Below are positions 50,198-60,153 of a stretch of 64,000 nt of DNA, in pieces. The notes beneath the pieces are model-generated. The model saw only the letters and a program-made list of their open reading frames with translations. It was not told the origin of the DNA and ran no database searches. Position 1 is the stretch's first letter. Every line of letters starts with the position of its first letter. The translations under genes were made by a program, and so were the position numbers. Origin of the DNA: an uncultured Bacteroidales bacterium (GTDB lineage Bacteria > Bacteroidota > Bacteroidia > Bacteroidales > UBA932); the NCBI GenBank assembly GCA_946405435.1, contig CAMJHF010000012.1:23538-87537 (forward strand), written 5' to 3'.

Positions 50198-50218
50198 TGC
50201 CGCAGGGGCGCTGCGGCA
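50198..50218. terminator. Hairpin between convergent GT2 and endonuclease genes
   Basis: TGCCGCAG (50198-50205) and CTGCGGCA (50211-50218) form an 8-bp stem with loop GGGCG in the 36-bp gap between stops. There is no T-tract on either side, so bidirectional termination is only possible. Confidence 0.4.
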
Positions 50219-50219
50219 G

Positions 50220-52598
50220 CTATAATATGCCGGCGGTTTGCTGCTCGGCACTGGACTCGAATTCGTCCGGAACGTTGTGGAAGAAGTCGAAGCCGGCACG
50301 CTGCTCCACCGATTTGATGGTGCATTTGTAGCTGTTGTATGAACTGCCGTCGTAGGGCCTGTTCTCAAACAGATAGGCGCAGCCCTGTGCTCCGGTCATG
50401 AGTTTGCTTGTGTTGAACGAGCACTTCATGAGGCATGTGTAGAAGTGACTGGGAATGGGGACTCCGTCGATACTCTGTACCGAACCTTCGTACAGCACAC
50501 CTACCACAACGTATAAAGTGTCGGAACCAGTTGGAGCAATGGCGGCTATCCGCTGCTCCATGGAGTTCCATATGCCGTCGTTGAATTTTGTCTGGTACTG
50601 CGGAGCCTGGTTGGTGTAATAGAAAGTCTGGTTGCGGGCCGATTTATAATTCTGACGGTAATTGGAGGCCACAAGATGCCCCTTGTGATAGTTGCCCAGG
50701 GTCTCGCTGTTCTGCCAGCTTGAAGGAATGGCCGGATCGGTGGTCCAGTTGCCACGGCCGAGATTGGAATCAAAGAAGACTTCTTTGTGCATTATGAAGG
50801 CATCCCATAGCGGAGCCTTCTTGTTGCCGTCCACCAGAACTGTGTAGTTGCGGGTTTGCCTGCCGGGGTCATTGAATGTGTGGGTGACGACCTTGCGCAT
50901 GGAACTCGGCGTGTCGAAGCGGTACCAGCGGTAGCCGCGGCCGGAAACCTCGTTGCCGCTCACCATGCTGCCGGTTACATCAACTGCAGGGACCTCGTAG
51001 CAGTCGAGGTATCCCAGGTCGGCCGTTTGCTGCGAGCTCTTGGTGCGGAAACTCATTACAGCGCCTTCTACGTCGGTGCCGTCAGCAAGGGTTATCACCG
51101 CCTGGTAATAATAGGTGGTGCTTTCTTCAAGTCCGGTGAGAGGGGCGCTGAAGGTGCCGGCGGAGGTGTTGAGCAGGGTTTCATTGTCGTAGACGGCGTT
51201 GCCCAGGCTGCCCCCGGACGTGCCCCAGCGGAAGAATGCCGCCGTGGGGTCGGGATTCGTGGGGATGCCGGTAAATGATGCATGCAGGGTAGCGTCCGCC
51301 ATGGCGATTTCGTCGGCCGGGAGGGTGGTGACCGTCGGTCCAGAGGGCTCCTGTGAGCCGGAACCCCAGACAACCGTGACTTCCGTGATGTGGGACATGG
51401 CGGAAGAACGGATGTACAGTTTGTCGGAGGCAAGCGAGGATGCGTCTATGGTCACGGTGCACTCGCCTTTGAATGCGCCCGTGATGGTGCCGGACGAGGG
51501 GGGAGTATCGGTGCCGTGCTCTTTGCAGAGGATGAAGTTGCCGCTGCGGTCCGAAACGTTCTTGATGACTACGGTGCTTATGGTGCCGTCGAACTTCGGG
51601 GTGCCGATGTAAGCGACTTTGCCGCTGTTGAGCTGATAGGCGCCGGAAGCATTGTACGCGCAAATGTCCCAACTGCCGTAGCTGTTGGTGTAGGTGGTGG
51701 GGTTATTGTAACCCTTGACATAGGTGGAAGGATTCTGCAGCTCGCTGTAGGTGAGCATTGCCGTGCCGCCTGCAGGCTCTCCGCCGTTCCAGTCCGATTC
51801 GTTTATTGTAAAAGTGCTGACTGGGAGGATCTTGCTGCGCTTGAGGGTGAACGTGGCGTCTTTTGTGAAGGTGGCGGTGCGGCCGTCTGCATCGGTGAAA
51901 GTGGCGGTGAAGCCGCTGTATGTACCGGGCCAGGCCATGGCGTAGTAGATGTTGCCGCTGGTCAGGGGGCCGCTGAGGATAATGGAATTGCCGCCCGTGG
52001 AGACGTCGGAAACTGCGAAGGGGGCGTCGCCGTCAAAGTCCACCAGCGCCTTGCCGGTCAGGGCCCCTCCCGAGGTCTCGGTGGCGCGGATGCTCACAGA
52101 ATTTACGCCGGCGGCATTTACCTGGATGCCTATGAGGCTGCATACGTTCTTGAAAGCCAGCGAGTTGGATCCGTCTGTCACCTTGGCCAGCGTGATGTTG
52201 GGGGCGGGGAAACCTCCTTGGAGGGCTTTCTGCTCCCGGGGGATGGTGAGCGATACGGCGCCGTCGTCATAGTTCAGGCCTTCGGCGGCAGGGTAGGCTG
52301 CGAGCACCAGGCCTGTTTCGGGCGCGGAACCTGTGAAGGAGGCCGTGCGGCGGTCTTCGCTGACGCTTTTCTGGGTGAAGTTATAAGTGTTGCCCTGGGA
52401 GTCCACAAGGGTGATGGACTCTCCCGAAGCGTCCCAAAGCACTTTGCCGCCCTCCTGGAGGCTGGTTTTAGTGCCGCCGTCGAGAGTTGCCGTGAACTCG
52501 CGCAGGACGAGAGGAGAATCTTTTAGGTCTATTGTTCCGGTGCTGCAGGAGCACGCGATTATTACTGTCAGGGCTGTAATTATGTGTTTTAGTTTCAT
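50220..52598 (-). CDS. Lipoprotein with fimbrillin-like region and DNA/RNA non-specific endonuclease domain
   Basis: This roughly 792-residue protein has a lipoprotein signal (MKLKHIITALTVIIACSC, lipobox ACSC). Residues about 25-270 resemble fimbrillin/Mfa-like domains (TSLQEGGKVLWDASGESITL, KNVCSLIGIQV, TFTINESDWNGG). A middle part includes a jelly-roll region and a fibronectin-like segment (TTLPADEIAMADATLHASF, STTYYYQAVITLADGTD). The last ~230 residues form a DNA/RNA endonuclease (YHKGHLVASNYRQN in place of DRGHLAPS with the catalytic His kept, and TFYYTNQAPQ with the metal Asn). The TTG at 52607 lies in the -7 box, so ATG at 52598 is used. Confidence 0.85.
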   Translation of the reverse strand: MKLKHIITALTVIIACSCSTGTIDLKDSPLVLREFTATLDGGTKTSLQEGGKVLWDASGESITLVDSQGNTYNFTQKSVSEDRRTASFTGSAPETGLVLAAYPAAEGLNYDDGAVSLTIPREQKALQGGFPAPNITLAKVTDGSNSLAFKNVCSLIGIQVNAAGVNSVSIRATETSGGALTGKALVDFDGDAPFAVSDVSTGGNSIILSGPLTSGNIYYAMAWPGTYSGFTATFTDADGRTATFTKDATFTLKRSKILPVSTFTINESDWNGGEPAGGTAMLTYSELQNPSTYVKGYNNPTTYTNSYGSWDICAYNASGAYQLNSGKVAYIGTPKFDGTISTVVIKNVSDRSGNFILCKEHGTDTPPSSGTITGAFKGECTVTIDASSLASDKLYIRSSAMSHITEVTVVWGSGSQEPSGPTVTTLPADEIAMADATLHASFTGIPTNPDPTAAFFRWGTSGGSLGNAVYDNETLLNTSAGTFSAPLTGLEESTTYYYQAVITLADGTDVEGAVMSFRTKSSQQTADLGYLDCYEVPAVDVTGSMVSGNEVSGRGYRWYRFDTPSSMRKVVTHTFNDPGRQTRNYTVLVDGNKKAPLWDAFIMHKEVFFDSNLGRGNWTTDPAIPSSWQNSETLGNYHKGHLVASNYRQNYKSARNQTFYYTNQAPQYQTKFNDGIWNSMEQRIAAIAPTGSDTLYVVVGVLYEGSVQSIDGVPIPSHFYTCLMKCSFNTSKLMTGAQGCAYLFENRPYDGSSYNSYKCTIKSVEQRAGFDFFHNVPDEFESSAEQQTAGIL

Positions 52599-52604
52599 AT
52601 CAGG

Positions 52605-52612
52605 CAAAGATA
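52605..52612 (-). promoter_or_regulatory. -7 box of the endonuclease lipoprotein gene
   Basis: On the minus strand TATCTTTG ends 6 bases before the ATG at 52598. Confidence 0.55.
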
Positions 52613-52737
52613 ATCATTATTTAAGTTCTATTTACAATTTAATAGACTTTGTTTGTTCCGCACCCCGGGCTCCAGCCGCCTGTCCGGCAATCTTAGCGTT
52701 TTTGTCAACAGCCTGCTCCTCAGTACTTTACACATGC

Positions 52738-52763
52738 TTCCCGGGGGCAGATTCCCCCGGGAA
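52738..52763. other. Perfect 10-bp GC-rich hairpin downstream of the NRPS gene
   Basis: TTCCCGGGGG (52738-52747) and CCCCCGGGAA (52754-52763) form a perfect stem with a 6-base loop, about 92 bases after the NRPS stop. No T-tract follows in the direction of NRPS transcription. It may still terminate, stabilise the 3' end of the mRNA or be a small mobile palindrome. The rest of the 256-bp gap (52599-52854) holds only the endonuclease promoter. Confidence 0.5.
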
Positions 52764-52854
52764 AAGTTGTAAGTTTCTGTCGGTCAGGCGGTTGCTGAAT
52801 ACGCTTGACTGCTCCAAAGAAGAAGGATGTAGCGTTGTGAGGGCCGGACCGTCG

Positions 52855-55800
52855 TCAAGGCTCGAAGAAGTTCATCATGTCGAGCACGTTGAACGTCTGG
52901 TCAAAGTATTCGGCGGACGAGGTGTTCCAGTGGAATCCGAGCCTGAACAGGATCTGGACTGTGAAGCTCGTCGACGGCCAGTTGAGAACCTGAGGCTCCT
53001 TCCCGCTTGCCTGGGAGTAGGCAATCAGGGGAGACATGTCCTGTGCCAGGACGGGATCCAGCATTGCCTTCTGCAGGGCGGCGTTGAATTCTTCTGCCTC
53101 CACATAGCGAAGCGGCTTGTTGCCGACGAGGGACAGCCGGCGAAGTACGTCTTCCATGGGAATCAGATGGTTGTTGGAAAGGTGGAACACACAGTTTTCA
53201 CGGGGCGTACCGCACAGCAGCACTACCGCCTGGGCGGTTTCATCGATCGGCGAGAACTCCACCCTGGCGGTCATGCCGGAATAGGGGAATACGCCCAGCA
53301 GCTTGCAGGCGCGAATGCGCCCCATCGCGGCGTTTGAGCGCATGTTCATCTGGAATTCTCCGTCGGAGGCGCGTGGCGCGAGGTTCCCAGCACGGATAAT
53401 CTTGGCGTTCAGCGTATGCTCGGTCATATGCTCCAGGATATAGCGTTCGGCGAGGAACTTGGAGTGGACATACTGGTTGTCGGTCATCTGCCCGAAGTAC
53501 AGCTGCTGCTCGTTGAAGACCGCCGGACGCACGCCAAGGCTTGAGCCACCCACGCTTTCGGTGGATATTTGTACGAGCCGGGCGCCATTGCGCATGCAGA
53601 AGTCCACGATATTCTTCACTCCGTAGTAGTTCACCTCCTCGATGTCGTTGCCCTTCGAGAAGTGCTTGACGTTGGCGGCGCAGTTGATCACCAGGTCGAT
53701 GGGCGTGCCGCTGTCGAGCAGGGACTGGAACACGGACTTCTCGGTGATGTCTCCCTGGATGATGCGGATGCGCCTTCCCATCAGATTCAGATAATCTTCG
53801 GGGAAATAGTATATCATCATCTCCTTCAGCCAGCTGCTGGTGCTTCCGTTCTTGCGCGAACGGATGAGACACCAGACTACCGTATCTTCCGGCGTGTCCA
53901 TAAGGAGCCTGCGCAGGACGTGTATGCCCAGGTAGCCGGTGACGCCGGTGAGCAGGATATTCTTGCCCAGGGGCTGCTGCTTCCCGTTGCGGTATGCCTC
54001 CAGGGTATTCCCGGCAAGGAGATTGTTGATGGCGGTGTAGTCATAATCCTGTACGCTCATCTCTCCTGCGGGCTCTTTGTCGCCCTCGGCAAGGAAGGCG
54101 GCGAGGCTTCTGGCGGTGGGATGGGTGAACACGTCGGCGTAGGCGAATGACAGGCCAGCCTTCTGGGCTTCCACCAGGACGTTGGTGACCACGAGCGACG
54201 TGCCTCCGAGGTCGAAGAAGTTGTCGGTGGCTCCCACCCGGTCGATTTCCAGCACGGATGCGAACACATCGCAAAGCGTCTTTTCTACTGGGGTCTCTGG
54301 AGCGACGTACTCGCCGCCGGACGTCAGCACCGGGGCCGGAAGGGCCTTGCGGTCCACTTTCTGATTGACGTTCAGCGGGATGCTGTCCAGCTGCATGAAG
54401 CTTTCCGGGACCATGTACGGCGGCTTGCGCTCGCGTATGAAGGCGGCAGCCTTGCCGGCGTCGAAAGTGCCGTTGAAGACAACGTACGCCGCCAGGAACT
54501 TTCCTCCCGAGGCTTTGTCGAAGGCCTGTACGGTTACATCTGCCACGCCGGGCATTTCGCGAAGCACGGCCTCGACTTCCTTGAGCTCGATGCGGAATCC
54601 GCGTATCTTCACCTGCGAGTCGGTACGGCCAATGAATTCTATGTTGCCGTCGGCGCGGTAGCGCACCACGTCTCCCGAACGGTAGGCGCGCATGCCCTTG
54701 ACGAATGGGTTCTCGATAAATGTCTGTGCCGTCTTCTCTGGCTGGTTGAGGTATCCTCTTCCCACGCCGGAACCTGCGATTATCAGCTCTCCGGAAGCTC
54801 CTATGGGCAGGCGGCGGAATTCCCTGTCTACGACGTATAGTGTCACATTGTCCAGCGGATGTCCGATGGGGATATTGTCCTCTTTGGCTTTGACCTGGAA
54901 AATGGTGGAGAATACCGTGCACTCCGTGGGACCGTAGCCGTTGTAGAAACTGTATACCGGCGGGTCTGTGGAGACCAGCTTTTCTCCGCCTACCGACAGG
55001 TGCTTCAGACTGGTGTTACCGGGGAAATGCTTGGCGTACATCACGCCAACCTGGGTGGTCATGAAGCTGTGCGTTATGCCGTTGTCGGTGATGAATGCAT
55101 CCAGCGCCGACATGTCGTGGCGGGTGTCCTCCGGGATGATGTACACGGAGGCGCCCGTGGTGAGGGCGGGATAGGTGTCCATCATGCTGGCGTCGAAGCC
55201 GTAGCTGGCGTATGCCGCTACCCTGTCGGACGGCCGGAGGTTGTAGTAGCTGCGGTACCAGGCGCAGAAGTTCACGAGGTTGCGGTGCTCCAGCATGACG
55301 CCCTTGGGGACGCCTGTGGTGCCGGAGGTGTAGAGCAGGATGAAAAGGTCCTCGGGACAAGGCCCTTCCGGTACGGCGCCATCCGGGAGACCTGGTATGT
55401 CGGAGGTCTTGAGGACGGGAATGCCCATGTCCGGAATGATGTCAAGAAGCTCTTCGTCGGCAATCAGCAGCCCGGCGCCGGAGTCCTTGAGCATGAATTC
55501 CAGTCTTTCCTTAGGGTAGGAGGGATCGAGCGGCTGGTAGGCGCATCCTGCCTTGAGGATGCCCAGCGAGGCAAGCGCCATCCACTGGTTGCGGCCTATC
55601 AGCACGGATACTACGTTCTCACGTCCAAGGCCCTTTGAGGCGATGTGCGCAGCCAGCCGGTCGGTAATCCTGTCCGCCTCTGCATATGTCCAGGTGCTTC
55701 CGGCGGCAGCGACGGCGATATTGTCCGGCACGGCAGCGGCGCAGGAACGGAAGAGCGAGACGATGGTCTGCGACTTGTCGTAATCTATCGAATAGTGGTT

Positions 55801-58800
55801 GAAGCTGTCGAGGGTGGCCACCTGGCTCTCGCTGACCAGGGGAACATCGGCCGTGGTGGGGGAGTCCTTGAGGTTCCTTGCTATGCAGGCAAGGGTTTGT
55901 GCGAACTGGCGGATGATGTCCTCGCTGTAGAGCTGGTTGTCGTAGGCTACGACAAGGCGCTCGCTGCCTTCTTCTCCGTCTACGAAAACGCTGACTGGGA
56001 ATTTGGGGTAGCCGGTTTCCATCACTTCGGCCCTCACGCCGGATTCTTTTTCTACTACGCCTACCTCATATGCCAGCATGATCCTGGGACGGAAACCATG
56101 CTCTGCCGCCACTGCGGTGAAAGGATAGTTTTCGTGAGCCAGAGTCTGCGAGAAGTCTTCATGAACCTTCTTAAGATACTCCCTGACGGGGGCCTTGCCG
56201 ACGTTTCCGGAGAGGGCAAGTGTGTTTACGAACATGCCCATGGTCTCCGAAGTCCTGAGGTTGCCGCGGCCTCCGGAAACGGTGCAGATGTAGACCGATC
56301 GCTTGCCGGAGAAGGCTGCTACTGCAATGTAAGTGGCTGCAAGGAAGTAACTTGCAGGAGTGATTCCAATCTCTTTGCAGTACTGGGCAACCGATGCGCC
56401 CACGGGCTCCTCCACGTACATTTCACGGCCGCCGCCTGTGCCTCCAGGGACATCGGGAAGGATTTCGGAAGCTTCTTCCAGGCCTTCCAGCTGTTTGGCG
56501 AAGAACTCCTTCGCCTGCTTGAACTCTTCGGAGTCCCTGGACGATTTCTGGTCGTGCACATAATGGGCGTATGAATAGCTTTCAGGCTCCGGCTGGACTC
56601 CCTTCATGGCTGCGGACAGCTGCTTTCCGAAGATGTCGTAGGAGGCGCCGTCGAAGATGAGATGATGGAAATCCGTAGCGAGGAGCACGCCGTCCGGCGT
56701 ATCCAGCACTTTGACACGGTAGAGGGGGGCGCTTGCCAGATCAAAGGGCTTCACGAATTCCGGCTTGAACGATTCGGCGCTTACGCTGCCGTCAATCTTC
56801 TCTATTTCCACCGTCGGTTCCGTGTCGCCGGGGACGGCGAATACTTTTCCGTCCTTTTCCTTGAAGCAGGTCTGGAGGCCGGGATGGGCTTTGAGCACCT
56901 TGAGCACCGCATCCTTCACAGCTTCGGCCGTGGTCCCTTCGGGGAAGTGCCAGAGCATGGGGATGTTGTACTGCGTTTCCTGCGGCGCTTTCATGCAGTC
57001 GTAGTACACTCCTTCCTGCTGGAAAGAGAGCTCCTGGGGCGTATCGTCGAAGGATGACAGCTCAGCGGAGGCTCCTGCCGTCTTGGCGCTCATCATTACT
57101 TTGAGCACCTCGTTCTCAATCGTCTGCAGCGATGCTGTCCGGGCAAAACTGCTCATGTCTGCCTGCACGCCGTATTTCTTGTAGAGCTCGGTGGCAAGCC
57201 TGAGGGCGCTCAATGAACTCAGACCGTAGTAGAGCAGCGGCTCCGTGAGGCCGAAACCGTCGATTCGGGCCACCCGGCGGATCAGGTCCGCTATTTCTTC
57301 TTCCAGGATGTTGAAGGGAGCATTCTCGGAGCGGGCCTGCCCGGTGCTTTGCCGCTGGGGCTTAGGCAGGGCCTTGCGGTCCACTTTCTGGTTTACATTC
57401 AGCGGAATGGCGTCTATCTGCATGGTTATCGCAGGTACCATGTAAGGAGGTTTGCGCTCGGCGATGAAGGCGTTCAGGGCGCTGATGTCCACCTGGCTGT
57501 CGGCGACGATGTAGGCGACCAGGTATTTCCCTGCGCCTGCAACCTCTTCGTCGAAGGCCTGTACGGTGACATCCTTGATTGGGCCGTACTCCCGGATGAC
57601 GCTTTCGACCTCCTTGAGTTCGATGCGGAAACCGCGCACTTTCACCTGTGAATCCTTGCGTCCGATGAATTCAATGTCTCCGTCGGGGCGGAAGCGCACG
57701 ACGTCACCGGTGCGGTACATCTTCTTGTACAGAGGATCGCTTTCGTAGGGGTTGTCGGCAAATACTTCCGCGGTCTTGTCGGGAAGCCCCAGGTATCCGT
57801 CGCCGACCTGGCCGCCGGCCACCAGCAGTTCGCCTGCCGCTCCGGCCGGAACGCGCTGTCCGCCCTTGGCCGCAACGAAGGCGTGAACTCCCGGGACAGG
57901 GGTGCCGATAGGGATTTCGGGCTCCTCGGTCTTGACCTCTTTGTATATTACATACACAGTGCTTTCTGTAGGGCCGTAGCAGTTGAACAGCCGGTATTCA
58001 GGAAGCGGGAAGGAAGAGAGCTTTTCGCCTCCGGTATAGAGTACCCTGAGCGAACTGACTTTGGGATAGTTTATTGCGAACTGGGTAGCGACCTGCGTGG
58101 TCATGAAAGCATGCGTGATCGCATTCTCCTCGAAATAATCCTTGAGGGCGGGAAGGTCCAGCCTGATCTCTTCCGGAATGATGTACAGGGCCGCGCCGCT
58201 GACAAGGGCGGTGAACAGGTCTGACATGAAAGCGTCGAATCCGAAGCTGGCATAGGCGGTCATGCGTGAGTCCGGACCCACTCCCAGGATGGAAGAATTG
58301 TTGCGGGCATACATGGAGACGCTTCTGTGCGGAAGCATGCAGCCCTTGGGGGTGCCGGTAGAGCCGGACGTATACAGGAGGACCAGCAGGTCGTCCGCCT
58401 TGGGGCCGGCGGCTGGCTTTTCGTCCGGAAGCGCCGGAATGTCCGCCGCTTTGAGTCTCGGACCGTCAAAGCCTTCGATATCAAGGCCTTCTCCGGTAAT
58501 CAGGAGGGCGCTCCCGGCGTCCTCGACCATGAATTTGAGGCGGTCTGCCGGGTAGGAGGGGTCGAGAGGCTCGTAGGCGCAGCCTGCCTTCAGGACTCCC
58601 AGTGTGGCGATTACTGTGTATTCGTTGCGGCCTATCAGGATGGATACCACCTTCCGGGTGCCGATGTTCTTCTCTATGTATGCCGCCAGGCGGTCGGACA
58701 GAAGGTCAACCTCGCCGTATGTGTATTTCTTGTCTTTGTAGACCACGGCGGTATTGTGCGGATTCTGCCGGCGGAAAAGATCCAGGACGGTCACGGTAGG

Positions 58801-60099
58801 GTCGGGAATCTGCGCGGAGGGCTGGAATCCGTCCAGTGCGGCTGTCTGCTGCGCGGAGCAGTATTGTAGTTCCTTTACGACCGAAGCTGACGCCATGGAG
58901 AGAACCGTGGCGGAGAAACTCTCCGCGAGATTGCGGAGGATGGCTTCGGAGTAGCGGTCGCTCCGGTACCAGAAACGCATCTTGTAGGGGCCGTCGGCGG
59001 ATGTGAAAAACTCTGTCGAAAGGCCGATTCCGGGAGGGTTGGTGCGGAGGTCTTCGCCTTCTATGGTTTCTCCGCCCAGGACCAGGGCCGGCCTTTCAAG
59101 GGTGAACTGGCCCTGAAAGCCGAAGTTGATTTCGTTCTGGAGCCCAAGATCCCTGACGCAGTCCGCGAATGAGTAGAAGCCTCTGGAACGGATGCCGACG
59201 GTCTGGTCCTTCATTGCGTCCAGCAGTTCCGTCAAAGTCTTGTCGGGTTTTGCATCGACGTACACGGGTATCGTGTGGACCTGCATGCCCACACCGCCGG
59301 AAAGGCCCTTTCGGCCGTTCCAGATGCTGGTGAATACCGCTTTGTCGTCGGCGTTCCATGCTGCGAGCGTGATGCCGAATGCAGCGGTGAACAGGACGCT
59401 CTCTGCGTAACGGTAGCGTTCCGTGACGCAGCGCATCGCCTCACGGTCGAGAGGGAGCTCGACCATAAGTTCTTTGTAAGCCTCTTGCTCCCCGTTTTTG
59501 TCCGGGATGATGTGGGACAGGGTTTCAGCCCCGGGGCCGAAGGTGCCGGCATACCACTGCCTGGCTTCCTCGAAGGCTTCTGAAGAGCGCAACTGCGCCT
59601 CCTTGATGGCGACGTCCGCCCCGCTCACGGTTTCCCTTGCCGGTTCGCCCCCTTCGTATGCGGCATTCAGGTCTTTCAGTATCAAATATGTAGATGCTCC
59701 GTCAAAGAGGATATGATGGGCGTCGAAATACAGGAAGTTCCCTTCGGGGGTCTTGTAAACTTCGTTCCTTACGAGAGGTCCGCTTTTTCCGCTGTCCGGG
59801 TCGATGTCCAGGCTCATGGCCTGGCCGAGCGTGCTGCGGTCCAGTTTCTCGAGCAGCGGCACATAGGGCTCGGGGTCGTCGGGGGTGTCCATGCATGGCT
59901 CACCATCGTGGACGACCAGTCTGGAAAGCATATAGGGATGGGCCTTCTGGACCTTCTCGAAAGCCGTTTTCAGGCGCTCGGGGTCTATGGTTTCTGGCAG
60001 TCGGTAGAGGAATGCCAGCTGATAGTTGCCGTCGCTTTCTTTTAATCCTTGACAAGCGAGATAAATGCTCAACTGAGATTGGGACAGGGGGGAGATCAT
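52855..60099 (-). CDS. Two-module non-ribosomal peptide synthetase with terminal reductase (C-A-T-C-A-T-R)
   Basis: A single 2414-residue protein starting MISPLSQSQLSIYLACQG. Domains in order: C1 (about 1-430, FDAHHILFDG), A1 (435-925, LLYTSGSTGTPKG, NCYGPTEST, LNVNQKVDRKAL), T1 (930-1005, YYGLSSLSALRL), C2 (1010-1430, TDFHHLIFDGAS), A2 (1435-1930, LLYTSGTTGVPKG, NGYGPTECTV, NQKVDRKAL), T2 (1935-2010, FDLGGTSLVVT) and R (2020-2414, LLTGVTGYLGIHVL; YVHSK). All catalytic motifs are present. It should link two amino acids and release the chain by NAD(P)H reduction as an aldehyde or alcohol; an N-terminal C domain suggests an acylated N-terminus. No PPTase or transporter gene is in the window. 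The frame is open to 60402, but that part contains the promoter. Confidence 0.93.
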   Translation of the reverse strand: MISPLSQSQLSIYLACQGLKESDGNYQLAFLYRLPETIDPERLKTAFEKVQKAHPYMLSRLVVHDGEPCMDTPDDPEPYVPLLEKLDRSTLGQAMSLDIDPDSGKSGPLVRNEVYKTPEGNFLYFDAHHILFDGASTYLILKDLNAAYEGGEPARETVSGADVAIKEAQLRSSEAFEEARQWYAGTFGPGAETLSHIIPDKNGEQEAYKELMVELPLDREAMRCVTERYRYAESVLFTAAFGITLAAWNADDKAVFTSIWNGRKGLSGGVGMQVHTIPVYVDAKPDKTLTELLDAMKDQTVGIRSRGFYSFADCVRDLGLQNEINFGFQGQFTLERPALVLGGETIEGEDLRTNPPGIGLSTEFFTSADGPYKMRFWYRSDRYSEAILRNLAESFSATVLSMASASVVKELQYCSAQQTAALDGFQPSAQIPDPTVTVLDLFRRQNPHNTAVVYKDKKYTYGEVDLLSDRLAAYIEKNIGTRKVVSILIGRNEYTVIATLGVLKAGCAYEPLDPSYPADRLKFMVEDAGSALLITGEGLDIEGFDGPRLKAADIPALPDEKPAAGPKADDLLVLLYTSGSTGTPKGCMLPHRSVSMYARNNSSILGVGPDSRMTAYASFGFDAFMSDLFTALVSGAALYIIPEEIRLDLPALKDYFEENAITHAFMTTQVATQFAINYPKVSSLRVLYTGGEKLSSFPLPEYRLFNCYGPTESTVYVIYKEVKTEEPEIPIGTPVPGVHAFVAAKGGQRVPAGAAGELLVAGGQVGDGYLGLPDKTAEVFADNPYESDPLYKKMYRTGDVVRFRPDGDIEFIGRKDSQVKVRGFRIELKEVESVIREYGPIKDVTVQAFDEEVAGAGKYLVAYIVADSQVDISALNAFIAERKPPYMVPAITMQIDAIPLNVNQKVDRKALPKPQRQSTGQARSENAPFNILEEEIADLIRRVARIDGFGLTEPLLYYGLSSLSALRLATELYKKYGVQADMSSFARTASLQTIENEVLKVMMSAKTAGASAELSSFDDTPQELSFQQEGVYYDCMKAPQETQYNIPMLWHFPEGTTAEAVKDAVLKVLKAHPGLQTCFKEKDGKVFAVPGDTEPTVEIEKIDGSVSAESFKPEFVKPFDLASAPLYRVKVLDTPDGVLLATDFHHLIFDGASYDIFGKQLSAAMKGVQPEPESYSYAHYVHDQKSSRDSEEFKQAKEFFAKQLEGLEEASEILPDVPGGTGGGREMYVEEPVGASVAQYCKEIGITPASYFLAATYIAVAAFSGKRSVYICTVSGGRGNLRTSETMGMFVNTLALSGNVGKAPVREYLKKVHEDFSQTLAHENYPFTAVAAEHGFRPRIMLAYEVGVVEKESGVRAEVMETGYPKFPVSVFVDGEEGSERLVVAYDNQLYSEDIIRQFAQTLACIARNLKDSPTTADVPLVSESQVATLDSFNHYSIDYDKSQTIVSLFRSCAAAVPDNIAVAAAGSTWTYAEADRITDRLAAHIASKGLGRENVVSVLIGRNQWMALASLGILKAGCAYQPLDPSYPKERLEFMLKDSGAGLLIADEELLDIIPDMGIPVLKTSDIPGLPDGAVPEGPCPEDLFILLYTSGTTGVPKGVMLEHRNLVNFCAWYRSYYNLRPSDRVAAYASYGFDASMMDTYPALTTGASVYIIPEDTRHDMSALDAFITDNGITHSFMTTQVGVMYAKHFPGNTSLKHLSVGGEKLVSTDPPVYSFYNGYGPTECTVFSTIFQVKAKEDNIPIGHPLDNVTLYVVDREFRRLPIGASGELIIAGSGVGRGYLNQPEKTAQTFIENPFVKGMRAYRSGDVVRYRADGNIEFIGRTDSQVKIRGFRIELKEVEAVLREMPGVADVTVQAFDKASGGKFLAAYVVFNGTFDAGKAAAFIRERKPPYMVPESFMQLDSIPLNVNQKVDRKALPAPVLTSGGEYVAPETPVEKTLCDVFASVLEIDRVGATDNFFDLGGTSLVVTNVLVEAQKAGLSFAYADVFTHPTARSLAAFLAEGDKEPAGEMSVQDYDYTAINNLLAGNTLEAYRNGKQQPLGKNILLTGVTGYLGIHVLRRLLMDTPEDTVVWCLIRSRKNGSTSSWLKEMMIYYFPEDYLNLMGRRIRIIQGDITEKSVFQSLLDSGTPIDLVINCAANVKHFSKGNDIEEVNYYGVKNIVDFCMRNGARLVQISTESVGGSSLGVRPAVFNEQQLYFGQMTDNQYVHSKFLAERYILEHMTEHTLNAKIIRAGNLAPRASDGEFQMNMRSNAAMGRIRACKLLGVFPYSGMTARVEFSPIDETAQAVVLLCGTPRENCVFHLSNNHLIPMEDVLRRLSLVGNKPLRYVEAEEFNAALQKAMLDPVLAQDMSPLIAYSQASGKEPQVLNWPSTSFTVQILFRLGFHWNTSSAEYFDQTFNVLDMMNFFEP

Positions 60100-60130
60100 G
60101 GAGATATTGCTATTACACGTGTATAGAAAG

Positions 60131-60138
60131 CAAATATA
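60131..60138 (-). promoter_or_regulatory. -7 box of the NRPS gene
   Basis: On the minus strand TATATTTG lies 31 bases before the ATG at 60099. It is 15 bases from the divergent -7 box of the flavoprotein gene, so the two promoters share or compete for the same DNA. Confidence 0.55.
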
Positions 60139-60153
60139 TACAAAAAAGTTGAT

